From Pseudomonas cremoricolorata DSM 17059 = NBRC 16634 (lineage in GTDB: Bacteria > Pseudomonadota > Gammaproteobacteria > Pseudomonadales > Pseudomonadaceae), in assembly GCF_000425745.1 (NCBI RefSeq), contig NZ_AUEA01000010.1, positions 62,001 through 126,000 of the forward strand: a DNA stretch of 64,000 nucleotides. The letters run 5' to 3'. Below are positions 34,149-42,227 of this stretch, one piece after another (positions within the stretch are counted from its first letter, which is position 1; each line of letters opens with the position of its first letter). A program made the position numbers and the translations under genes. The notes below the pieces were generated by a model that was given only the letters and a program-made list of their open reading frames with translations, was not told where the DNA came from and did no database searches.

Positions 34149-35552
34149 GTGAGTTTCCTTTCGATCGAATTCGGCCTGTGTTTTCTGCTGTTGTTCGTGG
34201 CCTATTGGGGTCTGGGCGCCTGGCCGAAGTGGCAGAACCTGCTGTTGCTGGGCGCCAGCTACGGGTTGGTCGCAAGCTTCGGGCTGGCCTCGCTGTACAC
34301 CCTGCTGGGCTACAGCGCGCTGGTCTGTCTGCTGGGCCTGCTGGCCGGGCGTTACCCGGGACGCTGGTTCAATCCCCTGCTGCTGCTGAGCCTGGTGCTC
34401 GGCGCGTTCTATCTGTTCAAGTACCAGACCTTCCTGGTCGAAGGGGCGCAGGCTGCATTCGCCGATCTGGGCGTGCATGTGTCGTTGCCGGTGCTGCAAT
34501 TGCTGGTGCCGATCGGCTTGTCGTTCTATGCCTTTCATTCGGTCAGTTACCTGGTGTCGATCCACCACGGCGAGATGAAGCCTGCTGCGCCCCAGGACCT
34601 GGCGTTGTACCTGGCGTTCTTTCCAAGCGTGGTGGCGGGGCCGGTGAACCGCGCCGATCACCTGCTCGGGCAAATCCGCAGCAGCGAGCGACGAGAGGTC
34701 CTCGAACCGCCGCGTGCCCTCGGGCTGGTGGCGCTGGCGGTGTTCAAGTTGTTTTTCTGCAGTGCCTGGCTGGGCAGCCTGTGGGTCGACCCAGTGTTCG
34801 CCACCCCCGGCAGCTTCGGCGCCGAGCAGATTCTGCTCAGCGTGTATGCCTACAGCTTCCTCATCTACTTCAACTTCAGCGGCTACACCGACCTGGTCAC
34901 CGGCATCGCGCTGCTGCTCGGCTTTCGCCTGCCCACGAACTTCAACGCACCCTACGCCGCGCATAACCTCAAGGAATTCTGGGAGCGCTGGCACATCAGC
35001 CTGTCGCGCTTCATTCGTGACTACGTGTACATCCCGCTGGGCGGCAACCGTAAAGGCGCCTTTCGCGGCAACCTGAACATGCTGGTGGCGATGCTGGTCT
35101 CGGGCCTGTGGCACGGCGCCAGCCTCAACTTCATCGTCTGGGGCGCACTGCATGGTGTGGGCCTGGCGCTGTTCAAGTTGTTTCGCCAGGAAGTCTGGGG
35201 CTTTGCCCGCATGCCCGGCGCGGCGCTGCTGGCGCGCTTGCTGACCTTCCACTACGTAGCCCTGGCTTGGGTGTTCTTCCGCTGCGCAACGCTGGACGAT
35301 GCCTGGGACATGCTCAGTGGCCTGGGCGGCCTGAGCCTGGCCGGCCTGCACTCGAGCAGCGGCGCGCTGATTCTGGCCTTCCTGCTGTTCGTCGCCACCT
35401 ATCCGCAGTGGCTGGCGATGCTGCGCCAGGGTTTTGCCGCCAGTCAGCGCCTGCCGTGGCAGCTGTATCCATTGCCGTTGACGCTGTTCATCGCGCTGGT
35501 GATTTTCGCCTCGCAATCGGGTGTGCCGGGGTTCATCTATGCCAGTTTCTGA
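34149..35552 (+). CDS. MBOAT-family O-acyltransferase (AlgI/PatA-like)
   Basis: This 467-residue membrane protein has about ten hydrophobic helices and the membrane-bound O-acyltransferase block: EFWERWHISLSRFIRDYVYI, PLGGNRKG and SGLWHGASLNFIVWGALHG, whose histidine is the usual catalytic residue. Such proteins move acetyl groups across the inner membrane for polysaccharide O-acetylation. The GTG at 34149 (MSFLSIEFGL) gives a start at the first helix. Two SGNH-hydrolase genes follow, the first overlapping by 14 bases, forming a complete acetylation set. No polymer-synthesis genes are adjacent. Confidence 0.87.
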   Translation: MSFLSIEFGLCFLLLFVAYWGLGAWPKWQNLLLLGASYGLVASFGLASLYTLLGYSALVCLLGLLAGRYPGRWFNPLLLLSLVLGAFYLFKYQTFLVEGAQAAFADLGVHVSLPVLQLLVPIGLSFYAFHSVSYLVSIHHGEMKPAAPQDLALYLAFFPSVVAGPVNRADHLLGQIRSSERREVLEPPRALGLVALAVFKLFFCSAWLGSLWVDPVFATPGSFGAEQILLSVYAYSFLIYFNFSGYTDLVTGIALLLGFRLPTNFNAPYAAHNLKEFWERWHISLSRFIRDYVYIPLGGNRKGAFRGNLNMLVAMLVSGLWHGASLNFIVWGALHGVGLALFKLFRQEVWGFARMPGAALLARLLTFHYVALAWVFFRCATLDDAWDMLSGLGGLSLAGLHSSSGALILAFLLFVATYPQWLAMLRQGFAASQRLPWQLYPLPLTLFIALVIFASQSGVPGFIYASF

Positions 35553-36600
35553 CGCGCCGCAGAGCACGTTCGGCGTCGCCCGTACGCTGTACGCCATGCT
35601 GGTGGTCAGCGTGCTGTTGTGCTGGCTGAACCAGGATTCGATCAAGCTCTATTGCCAGCAGAAATACCACCAGAGCTGCGAAGTGCCGGTGTTGGGAGGC
35701 TGGTCGCTGTGGCGCCTGGGCGCGGATCTGAGCACCGCACTAGGTGAAGGCCGCGACAGTTTCCTCGCCAGCCTGAGCGACCGCGAGCAGCAGGCCGATC
35801 AGCCGCCAACCGTGAACCTGCCTGCCACCGCGCCGGTGGTCACGGTGGATGTCAGCACCGCGCCGGCGCCACAACCGCCGCTGCCGGTGCAGCCGGCCGC
35901 ATCCGCAGCGCCGTCAGCGCTGTCCAGCGACCGGCCTGTGCTGGCGACCCTGGCCGAGGGCGATGAAGTGTTTCTGGTCGGCGACTCGCTGATGCAAGGC
36001 GTCGCGCCGCACCTGGCCAACAGCCTGTTGCGCCGGCACAAGGTGCGCACCGTCAACCTCAGTCGGCAAAGCACCGGGCTGTCGTACCCGGGCTTCTTCA
36101 ACTGGCCGCGCACCGTCGCTGACACCTTGGCGCAACACCCGCACATCCGCCTGATGGTGGTGTTCCTCGGCGCCAACGACCCGTGGGACATGCCGCAAGG
36201 CAAGGGCAAGCCGTTCGTGTACTTCAAGTCGCCACTGTGGGAACAGACCTACCGCGCGCGCATCGACGCCATCTTGCAGTCTGCGCGCGACCACCACGTG
36301 CAGGTGATCTGGGTCGGCCCGCCGAACATGAGCACGCCGCGTCTGTCTCAGGCCATGGCCTACTTGAGCGAGCTGTACCAGCAGCAGACCGGGCAATACG
36401 GCCAGCACTACGTTTCCGCCAACCCGTTCCTCGGCTACACCGACGAGCAGTTTTCCGCCAGCGTGCCTGGCGCCGACGGTACCCAGGTCAAGGTGCGCGG
36501 CGACGACGGCATTCACTTCACCATCACTGGACAAAAAATGATCGCCAGCCAGCTCATGGCCCTGATCGGTTTTTCCGGCCTGATCGTTACAGGACACTGA
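35539..36600 (+). CDS. DUF459-type SGNH-hydrolase protein, membrane-anchored
   Basis: This 353-residue protein has one N-terminal transmembrane segment (LYAMLVVSVLLCWLN), a proline/alanine-rich periplasmic linker, and an SGNH domain from about residue 135. The domain has block I FLVGDSLMQGV, VVFLGANDPWDM and the C-terminal DGIHFTITG supplying the catalytic Asp-His pair. Family members act as acetylesterases or acetyltransferases on glycans. It overlaps the MBOAT gene and ends 1 base before a second SGNH gene, so it probably takes acetyl groups passed by the MBOAT protein. Confidence 0.8.
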   Translation: MPVSDAPQSTFGVARTLYAMLVVSVLLCWLNQDSIKLYCQQKYHQSCEVPVLGGWSLWRLGADLSTALGEGRDSFLASLSDREQQADQPPTVNLPATAPVVTVDVSTAPAPQPPLPVQPAASAAPSALSSDRPVLATLAEGDEVFLVGDSLMQGVAPHLANSLLRRHKVRTVNLSRQSTGLSYPGFFNWPRTVADTLAQHPHIRLMVVFLGANDPWDMPQGKGKPFVYFKSPLWEQTYRARIDAILQSARDHHVQVIWVGPPNMSTPRLSQAMAYLSELYQQQTGQYGQHYVSANPFLGYTDEQFSASVPGADGTQVKVRGDDGIHFTITGQKMIASQLMALIGFSGLIVTGH

Positions 36601-36601
36601 C

Positions 36602-37801
36602 ATGCGCCCATGGCTTCACCTCGCCGCCGCAGCGCTGATCTTCAGTGCCACACCGGGCTGTAGCGCCGACGCCGGCAGACACGCCAAGCCGGCGCCGAAC
36701 CTCGCACCGGTGGCCGCCGCGCCCGCTGCGCCGCGAACGCCGGCGGCGGTATTGGCCGGCAAACTGCGCGCGGCCAAGCGGGCGGGTGTACATATCGTGC
36801 AGTTGGGCGATTCGCACACCGCCGCCGACCTGTTCAGCGGCGAGCTGCGCCAGTTGTTGCAGGCGCGCTACGGCGACGGTGGTATCGGCCTGGTGCCGGC
36901 CAGTGCGGTGCCGGGCATTCGCAGCGACCGGCTGATCATCAACAGCAGCGCTCGTCAGTGGCAGTTGGTGTCGGCGCGCAACGAGCAAAGCGAGCAGTTC
37001 CCGCTGGGCGGCTATCTTTCGTTGCCATTGGCGGCGCGTTCGACGGTGAGCCTGCAAGCACGGGGCGACGACAGCCGGCGCTACCAGGTTTCGGCGCTGT
37101 ACCGTGCCGGTGCCGATGCCAGCCTCAGCGCCAGCGCCAGCGCTGGCCAGCGTGTCGCGCTGCCCGCCACGCAAGGGCAGTGGCGCTTGAGCCCGGCCTT
37201 GGACAACATCGGGTTGCCGACGCAACTGAACGTTAGCGCGAGCCAGGGCCTGGCCCTGGGCGGCTGGTACGTGCAGGGTCGCAAGAACGCCGGCGTCACC
37301 TACACATCGTTAGGCATCAACGGGGCGCGGCTGGAGGTGGTCGACAAGTGGCAAGCCGGCTGGCAGGACACCCTCAAGGCCCTGCGCCCCGACCTGATCA
37401 TCCTCGCCTACGGCACCAATGAAGCCTTCGATGACACCCTGGACCTGGCGTTGTACCAGAGTCAGATGGACGCCACGCTGACCCGCCTGCATCGCGACAT
37501 GCCAGGCGCCGCGATTCTGCTGGTCGGCCCGCCGGATTCGATCAAGCAACGTCGCGCCGGCAGCTGTGCAGCTCGCCAGCCACAACCGCTGGCCGCAGTG
37601 GTGCGGATTCAACGCCAGCTCGCGCGCAAGCACCAGGCGCTGTTCTGGGACTGGCAGGCCTACATGGGCGGCCCTTGCTCTATTGCCCGTTGGCAGGCCC
37701 AGGGCCTGGCCCGACCCGATCTGGTGCACCTGAGCGCCGACGGCTACCGCAAGAGTGCTCAGGGTTTGTACGACTTCCTCAAGCAACGACTGAAGCTGTA
37801 A
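36602..37801 (+). CDS. Exported SGNH/GDSL-hydrolase protein (second of the acetylation set)
   Basis: This 399-residue protein has a signal peptide with a lipobox-like end (FSATPGC) and then an alanine/proline linker. The SGNH family residues are in HIVQLGDSHTAADLF (Ser), LIILAYGTNEAFDD (Asn) and PDLVHLSADGYRK (Asp and His). An insert of about 150 residues between the Ser and Asn blocks looks beta-rich and could bind carbohydrate. It resembles AlgX/AlgJ-type partners of MBOAT acetylation systems. A 26-base perfect palindrome follows 5 bases after the stop. Confidence 0.75.
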   Translation: MRPWLHLAAAALIFSATPGCSADAGRHAKPAPNLAPVAAAPAAPRTPAAVLAGKLRAAKRAGVHIVQLGDSHTAADLFSGELRQLLQARYGDGGIGLVPASAVPGIRSDRLIINSSARQWQLVSARNEQSEQFPLGGYLSLPLAARSTVSLQARGDDSRRYQVSALYRAGADASLSASASAGQRVALPATQGQWRLSPALDNIGLPTQLNVSASQGLALGGWYVQGRKNAGVTYTSLGINGARLEVVDKWQAGWQDTLKALRPDLIILAYGTNEAFDDTLDLALYQSQMDATLTRLHRDMPGAAILLVGPPDSIKQRRAGSCAARQPQPLAAVVRIQRQLARKHQALFWDWQAYMGGPCSIARWQAQGLARPDLVHLSADGYRKSAQGLYDFLKQRLKL

Positions 37802-37806
37802 CGCAG

Positions 37807-37832
37807 CCCGGCACGTCGATCGACGTGCCGGG
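37807..37832. terminator. Perfect palindromic hairpin after the acetylation cluster
   Basis: CCCGGCACGTCGA followed at once by its exact complement TCGACGTGCCGGG makes a 26-base palindrome 5 bases after the second SGNH stop codon. There is no T tract, so it may protect the 3' end or act with Rho rather than be an intrinsic terminator. Confidence 0.55.
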
Positions 37833-38049
37833 TATCCGTGCAGGGTTCGGCTCTTGGGCAACGCACGTACTGGAGGTGTTTGCCCTTGCCAATCTTGCGG
37901 TACATCCATTCCAAGGCGGCAGTGGTTGTATTTTGATCACACGCAGAGATCGCCAAGTGCATGGCGGGCGTGAAAAGGAAGGGGCTGGCTTGCCAAGACA
38001 GGTTCCAGTCAGGCGGGTCAGATCAAGCCCGACCACTGCCCAACGCCCT

Positions 38050-38691
38050 TCACCCCGCCACAACCTCCCGCTGCATCAGCGCCTGACGATAGCGCACCAG
38101 TTCATCGATGGTCAGCACCGGCAATTGGTACTCGCGGGCGTAGGCTTGCACCTGCTCGCCGCGGGCCATGCTGCCGTCGGAGTTCATCAGTTCGCACAGC
38201 ACCGCCGCCGGGCGCAGGCCGGCCAGGCGGGCGAGGTCGACCGAGCCTTCGGTGTGGCCGCGGCGGGTGAACACGCCGCCGTTGCGCGCGCGCAGCGGGA
38301 AGACATGCCCGGGGCTGACGATTCGGCGGTGCTGCGGGGTGGAATCGAGCGCCGCGAAGATGGTGGTGATGCGGTCTTGTGCCGACACGCCGGTGCTGAT
38401 GCCGTCGGCGGCCTCGATGGTGACGGTGAAGCCGGTGCCGTGCCGGGCCTGGTTGTTGGCGACCATCGGCGCCAGTTGCAAGGCGTCGACGGTGGCCTCG
38501 TCCAGGCACAGGCAGACGATGCCGCTGCAGTCTCGGATCATCATGGCCATGGTCTGCAGCGAGATGTTTTCTGCGGCGGCGATGATGTCGGCTTCATCTT
38601 CACGGTCGTCGTCGTCCAGCAGCAGCACGGGCCGGCCGGCCTGGAACGCGGCGATGGCGGCGGATACGTTGGGGAAATGCGGGGTAGACAT
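38050..38691 (-). CDS. ribB: 3,4-dihydroxy-2-butanone 4-phosphate synthase RibB (stand-alone)
   Basis: This 213-residue single-domain enzyme makes DHBP and formate from ribulose 5-phosphate for riboflavin synthesis. It contains LLDDDDREDEADII, a variant of the usual DDEDRENEGD that keeps the acidic residues. The central VSPGHVFPLRA, TRRGHTEGSVDLARL and the C-terminal helix are normal. It is a second DHBP synthase beside RibBX (23268). An FMN riboswitch directly upstream indicates repression by FMN, while the main rib operon has no such leader. Confidence 0.93.
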   Translation of the reverse strand: MSTPHFPNVSAAIAAFQAGRPVLLLDDDDREDEADIIAAAENISLQTMAMMIRDCSGIVCLCLDEATVDALQLAPMVANNQARHGTGFTVTIEAADGISTGVSAQDRITTIFAALDSTPQHRRIVSPGHVFPLRARNGGVFTRRGHTEGSVDLARLAGLRPAAVLCELMNSDGSMARGEQVQAYAREYQLPVLTIDELVRYRQALMQREVVAG

Positions 38692-38772
38692 GAAACGCTC
38701 CTCGTAATGGCTCGATGAACGTCTCGGGGCGAACGCAATGCGCGTGCAGGCGCCGAACTCGGCACCTGACCT

Positions 38773-38911
38773 ACGCCTTCTTTCATCCGGACTATGACCG
38801 TCGGCTCTGGAGTCGCACCAGATCTGCTGACCTCCGACCGGGTCGGAGCGCTCGCGGGCTCATCTTTCGATTTACCGCCGGTGGGGACTTTCACCCCGCC
38901 CTGAAGACCCG
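38773..38911 (-). ncRNA. FMN riboswitch (RFN element) upstream of ribB
   Basis: Read on the minus strand the leader has GGGTCTTCAGGGCGGGGTG, AAAGTCCCCACCGGCGGTAA, GAGCCCGCGAGCG, GGTCAGCAGATCTGGTG and CCGGATGAAAGAAGGCG. These are the conserved pieces of the RFN aptamer in the correct order. It ends about 80 bases before ribB and should reduce RibB production when FMN is abundant. Confidence 0.95.
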
Positions 38912-39001
38912 TAAAGCATACAGGCAGGCAGTGGCGTTCTGGCAAGTCCGGGTTGGCGCAAGGTGACAAGCTTCACAGACGCGCACGCCGATGCACAGGC
39001 T

Positions 39002-39910
<909 letters not shown>

Positions 39911-39990
39911 TCAGGGGCAGCGCCACACAGGCGTCGCCGAAGGCCCCCGATGATAGTCGGCAGCGAGCAGCGGTAAAGCGCATTAACACT

Positions 39991-41343
39991 CTAAACAGAG
40001 CGCTCGCAGGCGAGCGCAGCGGCCGGCAGCAGCAGATGCAGGCGCAGCCCTGGGTCGGCGTTGCTGGCCCACAACCTGCCGCCCTGCAGCTCGATGGCGC
40101 GACGTGCGATGGCCAGACCCAGGCCGAACCCGGCGCCGCTGTCGGCCAGGCGCTGGTAGGGCTGGAAGATCCGCTCAAGCTCGGCGTCGGGCACGCCCGG
40201 GCCGTGGTCGCGCAGGCACAGGTGCCAGAACTCGGCCTCGCGCCAGCCCTCCAGGCTGACCAGGCCGGCGACCGGCGAATGGCGGACGGCATTGCGCAGC
40301 AGGTTTTCCAGGGCCTGGGCCAGGCTGTCGAGATGGGCCTGCACCTGGCAGTCGATCCCCAGGGTGCACGGCAGGCGTTCAGGAGCCCAGCCACTTTCGA
40401 AGCAGATGTCTTCGCACAGCGCTTCCCAGACCGACAGCACGGGCACCGGCTCGGTCGCCAGCTGCGGTTGTTCGGTGTCCATCCAGGCCAGGTCCAGGGT
40501 GTCTTCGAGCAGCTTTTGCATGTCGTCGACTTCGCGTCCGACCCGCTCGCGCAACTGCGCGCCATGCAGGTCGCTGTCATGGGCGATGCGCAGCCGCGCC
40601 AGCGGCGTACGCAGTTCATGGGACAACGTGCGCAGCAGCAGGCGCTGCTGCTCCAGGCTCTGGCGCAGCCGCGCGGCCATATGTTCGAAGGCCTGGGCCA
40701 GCTCACCCAGCTCGTCGCGACGCTCTTGCAAGGCAGGCGCCGGGCTGTCGAGGTTGTCGGCGCGCAGAGCGTCGGCGCGATCGCGCAGGCGGTTGAGCGG
40801 CACTACCAGTTGCCGATAAAGCGCCAGCCCCAGCAGCAACGCCAGCAAGGTAGGGGCCACGCCGTGGGTGACGACGTGGGTCCAGGGCGTCAGCCCAGTG
40901 GGCAACAAGCGTTCGGGTAGCTGCAACACCAGCCGGCCGAGTTCGGGGTGGCGGGGAAACTCGATGCTGACGTAGGGCAGTTGATCCTGCAGGCGCCGGC
41001 TCAGCGGCCAGTCGAGCTTGCGCATGAACGCCAGGTTGGCCGACTCCTCTGCGCTCAGCGCGGTGCTGCCCAGGCTTTGCAGATCGGCACCGACCACCGC
41101 CACCCAGGTGTCTTCAGCTGCTGCCAGTTGCTTGCCGAACGCGTCCACGGCAGTCGCGCCGCCTTCTTGCCAGGCCTGCTCGGCCTGTTGCGCGTAGCGG
41201 GCCAGGTAGGCTTGATCGGCGGGTGCGAGAAAGTAGCTGCTGCGCTCGACGGACAAGCCCCAGGTCCAGATCAGCCAGGTCAGCAGCAGCCCGAAACTCA
41301 CTTGAATGGCCGCCAGTTTCCACAGCAGGGGATGGCGCCGCAT
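39991..41343 (-). CDS. Sensor histidine kinase of the siderophore locus
   Basis: This 450-residue kinase has two transmembrane helices: LAAIQVSFGLLLTWLIWTWG at the N-terminus and VAPTLLALLLGLALYRQLVV at about 165. Between them is a periplasmic sensing domain of about 130 residues, followed by a HAMP region. The dimerisation helix holds the phospho-acceptor in LRTLSHELRTPLARL, and the ATPase part has ENLLRNAVRHSP and DHGPGVPD. Start ATG 41343 overlaps the response-regulator stop. The layout resembles PfeS of enterobactin systems. Confidence 0.9.
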   Translation of the reverse strand: MRRHPLLWKLAAIQVSFGLLLTWLIWTWGLSVERSSYFLAPADQAYLARYAQQAEQAWQEGGATAVDAFGKQLAAAEDTWVAVVGADLQSLGSTALSAEESANLAFMRKLDWPLSRRLQDQLPYVSIEFPRHPELGRLVLQLPERLLPTGLTPWTHVVTHGVAPTLLALLLGLALYRQLVVPLNRLRDRADALRADNLDSPAPALQERRDELGELAQAFEHMAARLRQSLEQQRLLLRTLSHELRTPLARLRIAHDSDLHGAQLRERVGREVDDMQKLLEDTLDLAWMDTEQPQLATEPVPVLSVWEALCEDICFESGWAPERLPCTLGIDCQVQAHLDSLAQALENLLRNAVRHSPVAGLVSLEGWREAEFWHLCLRDHGPGVPDAELERIFQPYQRLADSGAGFGLGLAIARRAIELQGGRLWASNADPGLRLHLLLPAAALACERSV

Positions 41344-42035
41344 CAGTCGTGACCGGCGTCGAGCAGCACGTAGCCCTGGCTGCGCACTGCCTGGATCTGC
41401 AGGTGCTGCGCGCCGATGTCGGCCAGTTTGCGCCGCAGGTTGCACACATGCACATCCAGCCCGCGGTCCAGGCGGGTGTAGGCCCGATACAGCACGGTCT
41501 GGTAAAGAAAGGCTTTGCTCAGGGCTTCGCCGGGATGTGCGCTGAGGGTCACCAGCAGGCGGAACTCGGACGCGGTCAGTCCGGCGGCGCGGCCGTGGTG
41601 CAAGACATCCTGACCCTGGTGATCGAACTGCAAGCCGCTGCCCTGGGCCTCGCGCGCCGTCTCACGACCGTAGGCGGCGCGGCGCAGCAGGGCATCGCTG
41701 CGCGCATCCAGTTCGGCGAGGCTGAATGGCTTGGGCAGGTAATCGTCGGCGCCGCGGGTGAAGCCGCTGATGCGATCCTGCTCGGCACCCAGCGCCGACA
41801 TCAGCATCACCGGCACCGCCTGCTCGCGGCGTAGCTGGTCGAGCAGGCTCAGGCCGTCGATGCCGGGCAGCATGATGTCCAGCAGCACCAGGTCGAACGT
41901 GCGCCGCTGCACCTGCTCCAGCGCCTGTGTGCCGGTGGCGCAGTCCTGTACCTGAAATCCGCGGTTGAGGAAATGCTCGCGCAGATCGTGGCGCAGGCGC
42001 AGGTCGTCTTCGACGAGTAGGAGGGAGGTCGGCAT
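41343..42035 (-). CDS. OmpR-family response regulator of the siderophore locus
   Basis: This 230-residue regulator has a receiver domain (acidic pair in LLVEDDLRLR, phospho-acceptor Asp in DLVLLDIMLPGIDGLS, Lys in DDYLPKPFSL) and a C-terminal winged helix ending in RSQGYVLLDAG. It overlaps the sensor kinase gene by one ATGA junction. The TonB receptor gene diverges 192 bases away, and that gap carries a Fur-like site near this start and tandem GGTTAAG heptamers suited to an OmpR-type regulator. Confidence 0.92.
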   Translation of the reverse strand: MPTSLLLVEDDLRLRHDLREHFLNRGFQVQDCATGTQALEQVQRRTFDLVLLDIMLPGIDGLSLLDQLRREQAVPVMLMSALGAEQDRISGFTRGADDYLPKPFSLAELDARSDALLRRAAYGRETAREAQGSGLQFDHQGQDVLHHGRAAGLTASEFRLLVTLSAHPGEALSKAFLYQTVLYRAYTRLDRGLDVHVCNLRRKLADIGAQHLQIQAVRSQGYVLLDAGHD

Positions 42036-42046
42036 GGTTGGCTGGT

Positions 42047-42063
42047 TATGAGAATGTTTATCA
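42047..42063 (-). promoter_or_regulatory. Candidate Fur box before the response-regulator gene
   Basis: TATGAGAATGTTTATCA resembles the Fur consensus GATAATGATAATC in both halves and is an imperfect palindrome 12 bases before the response-regulator start. Iron control of the two-component operon would fit its setting. This is a sequence match only. Confidence 0.4.
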
Positions 42064-42119
42064 GTTGGCGATCATCCCACTGTCGGCCAGGCAGGGCAAT
42101 CGCTGCCCGCAGGCGCAAG

Positions 42120-42135
42120 GGTTAAGAAGGTTAAG
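42120..42135. promoter_or_regulatory. Tandem heptamer, candidate response-regulator site
   Basis: GGTTAAG occurs twice in the same direction with a 9-base period (42120-42126 and 42129-42135), about 95 bases upstream of the receptor gene. OmpR-family regulators commonly bind tandem half-sites about one turn apart. The assignment to the adjacent regulator is inference. Confidence 0.35.
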
Positions 42136-42227
42136 CCTGCTGCACCCCAGTACCGGCTTCGGTATCTTCGCAAAAAGCAACGTGTTGCGTTTGCGATTCA
42201 ATATCATTTGGGCGGGGAGAGCAGGGC

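Noticed and set aside
37759-37962. Minus-strand 67-codon frame starting MHLAISACDQ
   Set aside because: It overlaps the end of the second SGNH gene, has no clear ribosome site, and its 3' half runs across the palindrome. It may be coding but there is too little support.
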